Shown in pieces: positions 17,897 through 26,708 of a DNA stretch of 64,000 bases. Source of the stretch: JBEKEX01 sp050013615 (GTDB lineage Bacteria; Chloroflexota; Anaerolineae; Anaerolineales; Anaerolineaceae). Numbering within the stretch: position 1 is the first letter of the stretch; every line of letters starts with the position of its first letter. Under the pieces are notes generated by a model. It was not told the origin of the DNA. It ran no database searches and worked only from the letters and a program-made list of their open reading frames with translations. Where the stretch lies: NCBI GenBank assembly GCA_050013615.1, contig JBEKEX010000002.1, positions 1-64,000 on the forward strand, written 5' to 3'. Position numbers and translations under genes: made by a program.

Positions 17897-18676
17897 ATGG
17901 CTATTGCTCAACTGGATATGGAAGTGGTTTACGAGCGCCCCGAAGCGCTGACGGACACCGCCACGCATTACTGCCCCGGCTGCACTCATGGCATTGCGCA
18001 CCGCCTGGTGGCAGAAGTGATCGACGAGATGGGCGTACGCGAGCGCACCATCGGCGTGGCTTCGGTCGGCTGCTCGGTGTTCGCCTACAATTATTTCGAT
18101 TTCGATTGGGTGCAAGCGCCCCATGGGCGTGCACCGGCCATGGCAACCGGCGTCAAACGCGTTCTGCCCGACCGGGTGGTCTTCACCTACCAGGGTGATG
18201 GCGATCTGGCATCCATCGGCATGGCCGAGATCGTGCACGCCGCCGCCCGCGGTGAGAACATCACCGTCATTTTCATCAACAACGCCAACTACGGCATGAC
18301 CGGCGGCCAAATGGCGCCGACCACCTTACCGGGCATGAAGACCACCACATCTCCCAACGGGCGTGATGTGGAACAGATGGGTTACCCCATCCGCGCCTCC
18401 GAATTACTGGCCACCCTGGATGGGGCCAGCTACGTTGTCCGGCGAAGCCTGCACGACCCCAAGAACATCCGTCTGGCCAAAAAAGCCATCCGCACCGCCT
18501 TCGAGACGCAGGTGCGCGGCCTGGGATTTTCCATGGTCGAACTGCTTTCCACCTGCCCCACCAACTGGGGCATGACACCGCAGGAAGCGCTCAAGTGGAT
18601 GGAAGAGAAAATGGTGCCGTATTTCCCGCTAAAAGACTTCAAAGTCCACCCCATGCTAGCCGAGATCAAGGTCTAG
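17897..18676 (+). CDS. korB: 2-oxoacid:ferredoxin oxidoreductase beta subunit (TPP-binding)
   Basis: About 259 residues. Two in-frame ATGs exist (17888, 17897); the second has AGGAG at a better distance (nine bases). The thiamine pyrophosphate fold shows HYCPGCTHGIAHRL near the N-terminus, SVGCSVFAYNYF, HGRAPAMATGVKR and the TPP/Mg motif YQGDGDLASIGMAEI followed by NNANYGMTGGQMAPTT. Cys residues in the N-terminal CPGC and the SVGCS motif are as in the family. It catalyses decarboxylation of the 2-oxoacid and passes electrons to the ferredoxin subunit. Confidence 0.92.
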   Translation: MAIAQLDMEVVYERPEALTDTATHYCPGCTHGIAHRLVAEVIDEMGVRERTIGVASVGCSVFAYNYFDFDWVQAPHGRAPAMATGVKRVLPDRVVFTYQGDGDLASIGMAEIVHAAARGENITVIFINNANYGMTGGQMAPTTLPGMKTTTSPNGRDVEQMGYPIRASELLATLDGASYVVRRSLHDPKNIRLAKKAIRTAFETQVRGLGFSMVELLSTCPTNWGMTPQEALKWMEEKMVPYFPLKDFKVHPMLAEIKV

Positions 18677-18687
18677 GGAGGAAACCC

Positions 18688-19227
18688 ATGCAAACTGAGA
18701 TCATCATCGCTGGATTTGGCGGTCAAGGTGTGCTTTTTGCCGGGCAGCTTTTATCCTATGCTGCATTGGATGAAAAAAAAGAAGTGACCTGGATCCCCTC
18801 TTACGGCCCTGAAATGCGCGGCGGCACGGCCAATTGCACTGTGATCATCGCCGACGAAGAGATCGGCTCGCCGCTGGTGCGCAACCCACAGGCAGTTATT
18901 GCCATGAACCTGCCCTCTTTGGACAAGTACGAACCGCTTGTCAAACCGGGCGGGGTATTGGTCGTAAACGCCTCCATGGTGGATCGAGATGTCGCACGCG
19001 AAGACATCAAGGTGGTCACCATCGCCGGCAATGAGATCGCCGAGAAGATCGGCGATAAGCGCATGACCAACATGGTGCTGCTGGGCGGACTATTGGTCAA
19101 TCAACCCGTGCTGCCGCTCGAAGCCATCGAAAAAGCCCTGAAAGACCACCTCCCCGAACGCCATCACAAGCTGTTGCCGCTCAATTACCAGGCGCTGCGC
19201 GAAGGCGCAAAGTTTGTGGTCAATTAA
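18688..19227 (+). CDS. korC: 2-oxoacid:ferredoxin oxidoreductase gamma subunit
   Basis: 179 residues from the ATG at 18688 (GGGAGG upstream, 11 bp after korB). The family motif IIIAGFGGQGVLFAGQLL opens the protein and SYGPEMRGGTANCTVI, typical of gamma subunits, follows. The C-terminus ends NYQALREGAKFVVN. The last 16-17 codons of this gene, the terminator and the end of wzt are repeated in diverged form at 36664-36948. Confidence 0.9.
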   Translation: MQTEIIIAGFGGQGVLFAGQLLSYAALDEKKEVTWIPSYGPEMRGGTANCTVIIADEEIGSPLVRNPQAVIAMNLPSLDKYEPLVKPGGVLVVNASMVDRDVAREDIKVVTIAGNEIAEKIGDKRMTNMVLLGGLLVNQPVLPLEAIEKALKDHLPERHHKLLPLNYQALREGAKFVVN

Positions 19228-19458
19228 CCATCCAAAGCGTGATCGAAAAGCTTAAAATAAACAACTTGGCCGGCAATCAATGCCGGCCATTTTTTGTGTG
19301 TAAGTGCTCGCGAGACCGTCAGGAAGACGACCAGTCCTGATCGACCAGCACCCAGCCCAATGAATCGGCTGCCTTCTGCTTCTGGAAATGCCCACCGCTG
19401 TCGACGCTTCCGGTGAAAACGTCATTGGCCATATCGAGCACTTCCCCCTGCCGCTCGA
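19175..19458. repeat. Left direct repeat of island (korC end / terminator / wzt end)
   Basis: This segment, spanning the 3' ends of korC and wzt, has a diverged copy in the same orientation at 36664-36948. The copies share the stop codon positions of both genes and the hairpin between them. Hand alignment gives about 16 differences over the 141 nt of the wzt part, and the last 41 nt are identical. Confidence 0.9.
19268..19296. terminator. Terminator between korC and wzt
   Basis: GGCCGGCA (19268-19275) and TGCCGGCC (19281-19288) pair around a 5-nt loop and are followed on the plus strand by ATTTTTT. It ends the kor operon and, with a weaker T-rich tail on the other strand, may also serve wzt. 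Confidence 0.85.
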
Positions 19459-20578
19459 TTTGAAGAGAAATACTGATGTTACCCGGGGCAATGGGAAATT
19501 TAGTGATCTTACACGTCACAGAACCTGTTCGGGACTTCAATTTCAACGACCCGGCGGTTGTTCTCGTGGAAAGATTCGAGATGACGTCCCCGTTCAGCGT
19601 CTTCAGCAAGATCGAAAAATTGACGTCCGTCACAGGCGTGGGATAGCTCGTCTCGTACTCGATCACAAAGCTCGTGGGCGAACCGCTCGTCAGCGTATCC
19701 ACGACCGCCCCATGCTCGCCGCGGATGGTAAACCCGGTGATCTTTATCGGCCCGGCCGGCAGCCCCTGGCGGCTTTCTTCGAGCTCATACTTGCTTTCCG
19801 ACACGACAGAAGAGAGGTAGTACTCGACTGCATCCGACACGCGGCCAAGCGGGAACGCTACATTTCCGTGTTCGAGTACCATCGCCTGGTTGCATAGGGA
19901 AGCCACCGTGGTCATATTATGGCTGATAAAAAGGATCGTCCCGCCATTCAAAGAGACTTCCTTGATCTTGGCTATACTTTTCTGTTGGAAAGCCGCGTCC
20001 CCCACCGACAAGACCTCATCGACCAACAAAACCTGCGGGTGCAGGTGAGCTGCCACTGAAAAAGCCAAGCGCACTTCCATGCCTGAGGAGAAGCGCTTGA
20101 CCGGTGTATCGAGGAATTGCTCGACGCCCGAGAACGCCACGATCTCGTCGAATTTCTTCTTGATCTCGGCTCGCGACATCCCTATGATCGATCCGCTGAT
20201 AAAAATATTTTCCCTGCCGGTCAACTCGGAGTGGAAACCGGTGCCTACTTCGAGCAGTGAGCCCACTCTGCCATAGATGGTGACCCTGCCGGTCGTGGGT
20301 TGCGTGACGCGGCTCAAGATTTTGAGCAGAGTGCTCTTCCCTGCCCCGTTCCTGCCGATGATACCGATGATATCACCTTCATTGGCTTCGAAGGAAACAT
20401 CCTGGAGCGCCCAAAAAGTGGTGTACTTGCCTTGGCCTGTCCCATTGCGGAGTCGATTCGCAAAGTTCATTACATCATCGACCAGTACGCGCTGATTCTG
20501 GCGCCAGCCTATCCCAGTGTTAGGGCGGAGCCTGTAGCGTTTAGAGATGCTCTCTGTTCGGAGAATAAAATCAGACAT
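19319..20578 (-). CDS. wzt: Polysaccharide/teichoic-acid ABC exporter, ATP-binding subunit (Wzt-like)
   Basis: 419 residues: an ABC ATPase with a C-terminal extension as in Wzt. Walker A is GIIGRNGAGKSTLLKIL (about 72-88), followed by family motifs GRVGSLLEVGTGFHSELTG and NIFISGSIIGM, the signature RFSSGMEVRLAFSVA, Walker B LLVDEVLSVGD and the switch His in FISHNM. Residues about 255-419 form a Wzt_C-like beta-rich domain that in characterised systems recognises the modified end of the glycan. The ATG overlaps the wzm stop by one base (TGATG), so the two are translationally coupled. It energises export of a lipid-linked glycan. Confidence 0.9.
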   Translation of the reverse strand: MSDFILRTESISKRYRLRPNTGIGWRQNQRVLVDDVMNFANRLRNGTGQGKYTTFWALQDVSFEANEGDIIGIIGRNGAGKSTLLKILSRVTQPTTGRVTIYGRVGSLLEVGTGFHSELTGRENIFISGSIIGMSRAEIKKKFDEIVAFSGVEQFLDTPVKRFSSGMEVRLAFSVAAHLHPQVLLVDEVLSVGDAAFQQKSIAKIKEVSLNGGTILFISHNMTTVASLCNQAMVLEHGNVAFPLGRVSDAVEYYLSSVVSESKYELEESRQGLPAGPIKITGFTIRGEHGAVVDTLTSGSPTSFVIEYETSYPTPVTDVNFSILLKTLNGDVISNLSTRTTAGSLKLKSRTGSVTCKITKFPIAPGNISISLQIERQGEVLDMANDVFTGSVDSGGHFQKQKAADSLGWVLVDQDWSSS

Positions 20579-21432
20579 CAGATATAATCCGCAAAACTTC
20601 GCTCTAAGCGACTAAAGATGAACAGGCCGATGATAAAAATGATGCAGGAGGCGATAGCCGAATAAACGAGGGACTGCAAAGGAAAGTCGATGGTGGTAAA
20701 GAATGCCCAACGGAAGCCATTGATCAAGCCAACGATTGGGTTCAAATCGTAGATCCAGCTCCAACTTGCCGGGATCAACTTGGCCGAATACGCCAGCGGT
20801 GAGGCAAACATCCACACCTGGATGATGAACGGCAGAGCATAGGAAAAATCACGATAATAAACATTGAGAGCAGCAAAAATGGTCCCCACCCCGATCGCAA
20901 GCATCAGAACAAAAACAACCAGCACGGGGATGATGAGCAAATTCAGTGAGAATGGCATCCGGTACACCAATAACAAAATGACCAAAACGGCCAGCGATAC
21001 CAAGAAATCGACCAGCGTGGAAAGGGCTTCTGAAATCGGAAGGATGATGCGGGGAAAAAATATCTTGGTGATAAGCCGCAAATCCTTGGTCAGGCTGTCG
21101 CTGGAACGTTGGAGCGATTGTGCGAAAATATTCCACGGCAATAGACCCGAAAAAGCGTACAAAGAATAATTGATATTCTCCGAAGGTGCTTTCATCAATT
21201 GGCCGAAGATGAGGGTAAAGATGACCGTGGTCAACAACGGTTGAAGAATGACCCAGGTGACGCCTAGAAATGTTTGGCGGTAGCGGAGCTGCACTTCGCG
21301 CATCGCCAGCATCCAGAGCAGTTCACGATGTTCCCATAATTCTTTGAGATTGAGGTTGAACCACTTTTCGGACGGCTCGATGACCATTTTTTTTAGCTTT
21401 GGGGGGTCCGGCATTTTCTCAACCGACATCAT
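20578..21432 (-). CDS. wzm: Polysaccharide ABC exporter permease (Wzm-like, ABC-2 type)
   Basis: 284 residues with about six membrane segments and the ABC2 signature region (MREVQLRYRQTFLGVTWVILQP, written here in part, near residue 55-75). The cytoplasmic N-terminal amphipathic segment (WFNLNLKELWEHRELLWML) is typical of Wzm/TagG. It forms the channel with Wzt. AAAGGA precedes the tandem ATGs. First gene of the minus-strand exporter operon. Confidence 0.9.
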   Translation of the reverse strand: MMSVEKMPDPPKLKKMVIEPSEKWFNLNLKELWEHRELLWMLAMREVQLRYRQTFLGVTWVILQPLLTTVIFTLIFGQLMKAPSENINYSLYAFSGLLPWNIFAQSLQRSSDSLTKDLRLITKIFFPRIILPISEALSTLVDFLVSLAVLVILLLVYRMPFSLNLLIIPVLVVFVLMLAIGVGTIFAALNVYYRDFSYALPFIIQVWMFASPLAYSAKLIPASWSWIYDLNPIVGLINGFRWAFFTTIDFPLQSLVYSAIASCIIFIIGLFIFSRLERSFADYI

Positions 21433-21760
21433 TTTTTCCTTTATCGGGAATTCGATTCAGCAAAAAGCAAAATTCTGATTTTTCTATATTATTGCGAATG
21501 ATTGGCTCCCAATTAAATAACCCGAATTTCCCTTCCACGCTTGCATTTTCTTGTTAGCGAGCCTGCGCATTATTATACCGTAAGCTATACGCTTCGGCAA
21601 AATCGACCAAGCTCAATCAAATCTTTTACTCATGAAACGAGCTTATAAAATGATTGACTTAGGATAGCAAATCTCTATAATGGTCTTATAAAATTGGCAA
21701 TCTCAATACTTGCCAGTAACAACCTGATGCGGTGACCCTCAACAGGGGTTATTATATTCT
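21433..21760. promoter_or_regulatory. Divergent promoter region between wzm and methyltransferase
   Basis: AT-rich, no gene. Plus strand: TTGACT (21654-21659), 16-nt spacer, TATAAT (21676-21681) for the methyltransferase, leaving an 80-nt leader. Minus strand: TTGCCG (21600-21595), 17-nt spacer, TATAAT (21577-21572) for wzm-wzt. Confidence 0.5.
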
Positions 21761-22468
21761 TTGCCAATCGAATTCGAAAACCTGAATAATGGGATGAATA
21801 TGGAAACTTTGCAAGAACGTGCCAACAAGATTAAAGCAGAAGGGATCTTCCTCGGTGGTGTTCCTCAACGATTTGAGATTGCCGGCCGAACACTTTTAAT
21901 CACCCTGTTGAGTGAGGGTTTACATCCTTATTCCAAAGTCCTGGACATTGGCTGCGGATGCCTGCGTGGGGGATATTGGCTTATTCACTTCCTTGATAAA
22001 AACCGCTATTTTGGCATAGAGCCCAACAAGAAAATGCTCGATGCAGGGCTCCAATATCTTTTGGAGCCGGGGTTATACGAGGAAAAGAATCCGCACTTCG
22101 ATAATAATTCGGATTTTAACTTTGATGTCTTCAAGGAAAAGTTCGATTTTCTCGTGGCGCTTTCGATATGGACCCACGCTTCGAAGCCCCAAATTCAAAG
22201 CATGCTGGATGGTTTTGTCAGTACCACCGACACAAAAGGGGTATTTATCACCTCGTACTATCCCGCGACGATATTCAAACCTGATTACAAGGGCGCAAAC
22301 TGGATCGGGGCTGGGAATCCTGCACAACCGCACGGGATGATCCATCACAGTCTTGGATGGATCAAAGCCGAATGTGAAAAAAGAGGGTTGGTTGCCCAAG
22401 AGGTTCCGGAAAAGGCGTACCAATACTGGAATCAAACCTGGCTGAAGATTAGCCATAAAGCGGCCTGA
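21761..22468 (+). CDS. Class I SAM-dependent methyltransferase
   Basis: About 235 residues from TTG 21761 (AGGGG upstream), or 224 from ATG 21794; the start is uncertain. The SAM-binding motif VLDIGCGCLRGGYWLIHFL is followed by the acidic loop YFGIEPNKKML and motif IV DFLVALSIWTHAS. The ending (IKAECEKRGL, KAYQYWNQTWLKI) resembles methyltransferases in glycan clusters. The position between the Wzt/Wzm exporter and glycosyltransferases suggests modification of a surface glycan, for example O-methyl capping recognised by Wzt; this is inference. Convergent with the first synthetase gene. Confidence 0.75.
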   Translation: MPIEFENLNNGMNMETLQERANKIKAEGIFLGGVPQRFEIAGRTLLITLLSEGLHPYSKVLDIGCGCLRGGYWLIHFLDKNRYFGIEPNKKMLDAGLQYLLEPGLYEEKNPHFDNNSDFNFDVFKEKFDFLVALSIWTHASKPQIQSMLDGFVSTTDTKGVFITSYYPATIFKPDYKGANWIGAGNPAQPHGMIHHSLGWIKAECEKRGLVAQEVPEKAYQYWNQTWLKISHKAA

Positions 22469-22513
22469 ATCCTTCAGTAAGTTTGACCTTTTATCAAGCG
22501 ATGAATAACTCTA

Positions 22514-25147
22514 TCATGAAATTTCTTCGATATATCGCTGAATGATCTCAGCCACTTGACTCACTGCCGGCTCGAACAAGATACTCCCATGATAGCAATC
22601 CAAAGGATGAATGACCAATTCACCTAAGGAAACCCGATTCCAGCCATTGGTTGGATTCTTTGAAGCCGGCCCGCGAATGGCCTTGAAAAGGATCACCCGT
22701 CCCGGGTAAGGGAGCACCTGGTATTCCCGCGTCGCCTGACGGTTAACCTTTTCCATCTGGAGGATGCTTACCGGAAGCGCAATCTGCCTGGTTTTTTTCG
22801 ATTTTCCACGGTGACTTTCCAAAAACCGCTCAACCCTTTGCTGACCAATCTCCCGGTAGAACCGCAGATAATCCATTTTCCCTTGCCAATTAGATTTTAA
22901 CAGAATGGTGAAGTGCTTCTTGATCAACATTTCATAATAAGGCACACTCTTCTTTTCGCGATAACCATCGCTTATTGACTCTTCCATATTATATGTGTCC
23001 AGCATCACTAGCACGGGAACTTGTTTGTCGGTTTTCAACAACTGTTGGGCCATTTCGTAGGCAATCTTGCCACCTGATGATTCGCCAATGAGCACGTAGG
23101 GGCCATGCGAATAGAGCTTTTTGATCTCGGCCAGGTAATAAGCAGCCATGGTTTCGATCGAGCGCGAAATCTGCTCCCGGTTGTCGTTGCTCAAATCCTG
23201 CAAAGCGAACACCGGTGTCTGAGGATCGATCTTTTTAGCCAGGTGACGGATCCGGGTAGGATAACCGCCTTTGCCCGGAATAAAGAACAAAGGGGCATGG
23301 TCACCCTCGGTATTGATGGGAATAATGGGTGAATAATTTTGTGCCTCATCCTCGTTTCGGATCAGTTCCGCTTGCTTGCGGATGGTGGGGGCAATCAGAA
23401 GTGTCGAGACCGGCAAATTCTTGCCCAAGGCTTCTTCGATGGCGGCAAAAATGAGCGCACCGATAAGCGAATCGCCACCCACTTCGAAGAAATCGTCTGT
23501 GACACCAACCCCGTTGACGCCGATTTGTTCTTCCCAGATCGCCATCAATTGCTTTTCCAGCTCATCGGCAGGGGGTACGTAATCATTGGAAAGCGGCGGC
23601 CGAACCATTTTTGGAAGCGGAAATTGGTTGATGGCCACTTTACCGCTCATGGTTAATGGAAATTCATCGAGCTCGATTAAATAATGAGGCAGCACAGCCG
23701 CTGGCAACCGTTCGGCCAAATATTTGCGGAGATCCGAGACAGGAATTTGAATGCCTTTTTCCGCAACAAAATATAAAGCCAGTCTCTTGTTCCCATTGTG
23801 ATCCTCAAAAGTTCGAGAGGCAACCTGGACAATGCCAGGGTAGGAAAGTATATAATTCTCGATGCTCTCCAGTTCGATTCGGATCCCGCGAATCTTGACC
23901 ATGTTGTCGATCCTGCCTAGGTGTACCAATTGACCATCGGATCGCAGCGTCCCCAGATCGCCCGTTTTGAAATATTGCCATCCCGGATGATCAGGGTCGG
24001 GAATAAACCTCTCCTGGGTCAGTTTCGAATTATTGATATATCCTCTCGCCAAGACATCCCCATAGACAACGATCTCGCCCTCCTGGTCGGGCGGCAAGGG
24101 GCACCCCTGCTCATCCCAAATATAAACTTTTATATCCTCATAAGGCTCCCCGCAGGGAAGATTATCCTGCCCAAAGTTAAAATCGATCGGAAAGAATGTA
24201 GAAGAAACAGCCTGCGTTTCCGTGGAAGCAAAACCAAGCTGGATTCGCTTCACACCAGGAAAATATTTCTTGATATCCTGAATATCCTTAGGAAGCCTCT
24301 TCTCTGATCCCACATGAACAGTGTTGACACACGGAAATTTATCATTTGGGCCTAATATACTGACCATGCTTCGGAATAGCGTAGAAGTAGATCGATAAAC
24401 AGTAATCTGTTGCTGGCGAATCCAATTGGGCAAGTCAGCAAAGCCATCTTCTTTGACATCGTAATAACAAATCGTAAAGCCGGACACCAGTGCGTTAAAA
24501 ACAAGAAGATGTAAACCGGAATAAGCAAATGTAGCTAATTGCAAAACACGGTCACTCGGTTCAAGGCTATGAGTTGATACTTTAAGAAACGCGGCCCGGC
24601 CTAAATAACGATAGTCTTCGATGGCACCTTTCGGCTGACCAGTCGAGCCTGATGTGAATAGAATTTGCACAATATCACCCGAAGAATAATTCACCTCCGG
24701 TTCGCTAATTTCTTGCTCAAAATCCACTTCATCGAGGTTAAGGATCATGACTTTATCCCCCACCAGGGAGCGGATCTGATCTAAATAAGAACTGACAGTC
24801 AAAATGACTCTAATCTCAGCATTATCGAGCATATAACGAAGCGTCGATTCTGGATAGTTCATGCTCAGCGGGACAAAGTAATTTCTGGATTTCAAGATCC
24901 CTATCATGGACGGGATGATCTTGGAGTGATCATTCATAAACAAGCCAACCCCCAAGCCCGTTTTGCCTTTTTCAAGTTCCTGGATACGCGCAAAGATAAC
25001 ATTGGCCCGTTGGTTAATTTCGGCATAGGTCAATGATCCATTTTTAGTGACCAAAAATTCTTTATCCGCGTATTCACGGACAGTCTGCTTAGCCAATTTC
25101 CAATAATTATTAATGTAATCATCTCGCGTGAATTCACTACGCATCAT
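22514..25147 (-). CDS. NRPS-like synthetase, adenylation-carrier-thioesterase (copy 1)
   Basis: 877 residues with no condensation domain. Adenylation domain about 15-515: A3 core LFTSGSTGQPKGA (164-176), LGFASTETQ, YFKTGDLG, RIDNMVKIRG and the A10 Lys in MSGKVAINQ. At the A4 site the segment ATFAYSGLHL replaces the usual FDxS, so the Asp that holds the alpha-amino group in amino-acid-activating domains appears to be missing. Carrier domain: DDFFEVGGDSL with the phosphopantetheine Ser near 560. Thioesterase: FFIPGKGGYP, then the nucleophile in LIGESSGGKIAYE (about 690), an Asp in VMLDTYN and a His in DCYHGSILF. It follows the copy 1 binding protein in the same operon. Likely activates a non-amino acid and releases it as an ester, lactone or condensation product. 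RBS AAAGGA precedes the ATG. Confidence 0.88.
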   Translation of the reverse strand: MMRSEFTRDDYINNYWKLAKQTVREYADKEFLVTKNGSLTYAEINQRANVIFARIQELEKGKTGLGVGLFMNDHSKIIPSMIGILKSRNYFVPLSMNYPESTLRYMLDNAEIRVILTVSSYLDQIRSLVGDKVMILNLDEVDFEQEISEPEVNYSSGDIVQILFTSGSTGQPKGAIEDYRYLGRAAFLKVSTHSLEPSDRVLQLATFAYSGLHLLVFNALVSGFTICYYDVKEDGFADLPNWIRQQQITVYRSTSTLFRSMVSILGPNDKFPCVNTVHVGSEKRLPKDIQDIKKYFPGVKRIQLGFASTETQAVSSTFFPIDFNFGQDNLPCGEPYEDIKVYIWDEQGCPLPPDQEGEIVVYGDVLARGYINNSKLTQERFIPDPDHPGWQYFKTGDLGTLRSDGQLVHLGRIDNMVKIRGIRIELESIENYILSYPGIVQVASRTFEDHNGNKRLALYFVAEKGIQIPVSDLRKYLAERLPAAVLPHYLIELDEFPLTMSGKVAINQFPLPKMVRPPLSNDYVPPADELEKQLMAIWEEQIGVNGVGVTDDFFEVGGDSLIGALIFAAIEEALGKNLPVSTLLIAPTIRKQAELIRNEDEAQNYSPIIPINTEGDHAPLFFIPGKGGYPTRIRHLAKKIDPQTPVFALQDLSNDNREQISRSIETMAAYYLAEIKKLYSHGPYVLIGESSGGKIAYEMAQQLLKTDKQVPVLVMLDTYNMEESISDGYREKKSVPYYEMLIKKHFTILLKSNWQGKMDYLRFYREIGQQRVERFLESHRGKSKKTRQIALPVSILQMEKVNRQATREYQVLPYPGRVILFKAIRGPASKNPTNGWNRVSLGELVIHPLDCYHGSILFEPAVSQVAEIIQRYIEEIS

Positions 25148-25150
25148 CAA

Positions 25151-25350
25151 TGTCCTTTTGATAATAAGAGGCGGGAATAAACTTGTTCTTCCCGCCCCGC
25201 TATTTCAATCTACTGGTGAAGTAACTCCATTCACTTGAGCGCTCGTATCTCCTGGTCGGTCAAAATCACCCTCCAAACCAGTTCCTACAAAAGGTGAAAA
25301 ACAATTTGGAGGTCAAAAAAAAAGAATCTATAGTAAAGCCTCTACCATAT
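25151..25350 (-). other. Intercistronic region with hairpin between SBP and synthetase (copy 1)
   Basis: GGCGGGAA (25170-25177) pairs with TTCCCGCC (25189-25196). It lies between the upstream binding-protein gene and the synthetase start. No T-run follows directly on the minus strand, so it looks like an mRNA-stabilising or attenuating structure. A run of A (T on the minus strand) near 25316 lies closer to the binding-protein stop. Confidence 0.55.
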
Positions 25351-26439
25351 TTATGGGTTGAGCAACTTTTGCCCTGCGGCAAGGAAGCTCGGATCCCAGA
25401 ATTGATCCTCGGTAATGGGTTGTGCCAATTGACCTTGTGCGATTGACCATTTCTGGAAATTGTCCACTCCCGAAAAATTAATCGAACCATCTACGCTGAT
25501 TGGTATCCAGCAGGAGGTTTTCAGATCTGGAATGCTGACTTTCGTCGCATCAGACACGATCTGCAAATTCCGGTCGGTCTTTCCCAGGTTGTATTGTTGA
25601 ACACCCTTCAAGTAAGCAGCCATGAAGCGTGCGCCGACATCCGGGTGGTCCACCAGCAGATTCTTACCAAAGGCCAGGATCGCGAGTTGTGTTGTTCCCA
25701 CAACATCTTGCGCTCCGGTTAAAACAACCGCATTTCCAGTAGCCATCAACTTTGTTACCCACAGCTCTGGCGCAACAATTGCAGCCACCGATTTATTATT
25801 GAGTGCATCAACGTAACCGGCTGTGGGAACATTATTTAATACTACATCATTTAAAGTTAAGCCAGCCTGCGCCAAATATGCGCTTAAAAAATATCCGCTT
25901 GTCCCGGAATTCGTGGATACGATGATCTGGCCTTTCAAATCCGCCGCTTTGGTAATCTTTCCACTATCATACAAATCTTTGCGCACCATAATGCCCACGT
26001 AAGTGCAGCTATCGCCAGGAGCTATGTGTCCCCGGTCTGCTACCACTTTGACATTTTTCTCCTGACCCAAGACATTTAAAAGTCCAGCATCAATGGAACT
26101 GGCGTAGGCATCCAGGTCACCAGAAACTAGCAAAGGAAGTGCTTCGTTCGACTTATTGACGGTGACATAATCAACTTTGATGCCATATTCCGTAAAATAC
26201 CCCTCTGCTTCTGCGATGAAAATTGGCGCAAAACTGGGAACTGAAGAACTGTTAATTTTCACTGTGACCATCTCGTACGTGGCAGTTTGTGCCGATGTTG
26301 CCATGACCGGCTGTGTGGTTGATACAACGGTGTCAACTGCCGTGGAGCTTTGGCTGGCCCCAGTAGTTGTTGCGCCGCTGCAGCTACTTAATAGAACCGC
26401 GATAAATACAAGCAAAGTAGGTAACAAATTCCTCTTCAT
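25351..26439 (-). CDS. ABC importer substrate-binding lipoprotein, NMT1/SsuA-like (copy 1)
   Basis: 362 residues from the ATG at 26439, which has GGAGGAG upstream. A lipoprotein signal (LLVFIAVLLSSCSG, lipobox LSSC) anchors it outside the membrane. The mature part is of the periplasmic-binding-protein type seen for nitrate, sulfonate, taurine and pyrimidine precursor transport (SsuA/NMT1-THI5): SFAPIFIAEAEGYFTEYGIKVDYV, shown in part, with later LKGQIIVSTNSGTSGYFLSAYL-like core and VGARFMAAYLKGVQQYNLGKT. It is a clear paralogue of the divergent gene at 26709. No ATPase or permease follows on this strand; it presumably uses those at 30538-32092. The ligand is unknown. Confidence 0.88.
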   Translation of the reverse strand: MKRNLLPTLLVFIAVLLSSCSGATTTGASQSSTAVDTVVSTTQPVMATSAQTATYEMVTVKINSSSVPSFAPIFIAEAEGYFTEYGIKVDYVTVNKSNEALPLLVSGDLDAYASSIDAGLLNVLGQEKNVKVVADRGHIAPGDSCTYVGIMVRKDLYDSGKITKAADLKGQIIVSTNSGTSGYFLSAYLAQAGLTLNDVVLNNVPTAGYVDALNNKSVAAIVAPELWVTKLMATGNAVVLTGAQDVVGTTQLAILAFGKNLLVDHPDVGARFMAAYLKGVQQYNLGKTDRNLQIVSDATKVSIPDLKTSCWIPISVDGSINFSGVDNFQKWSIAQGQLAQPITEDQFWDPSFLAAGQKLLNP

Positions 26440-26708
26440 CACTTCTCCTCCGTTTGAGAACATAATTTACCTAGCCTAGACACACATTATACTAAATTCG
26501 CAAAAACTAATAAAGCATTACCTCCTACAACCGCCAAAAATCAACTACAAGTGAACATTCGATGTATGATATGTCCTTGCAAGTTCACTATCACCTATCG
26601 AGCCATAATTTTTCAAAACGATATCCGTTTTATTGCATATCCATGATTATTTAATATATAATTAACCCCATCAGGTAATTATTACAATTTTTCATGTTTG
26701 GAGGAGTC
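26440..26708. promoter_or_regulatory. Divergent promoter region between the two binding-protein genes
   Basis: AT-rich axis of the mirrored cassette, no gene. Plus strand: TTGCAT (26633-26638), 18-nt spacer, TATAAT (26657-26662). Minus strand: TATAAT (26491-26486) with only a weak -35 (TTTATT). Both genes have GGAGGAG ribosome sites. No strong dyad operator was seen. Confidence 0.45.

Noticed and set aside
20741..20760. GTTCAAATC segment resembling a tRNA T-arm
   Set aside because: It lies inside wzm coding sequence and no acceptor or anticodon arms can be drawn.
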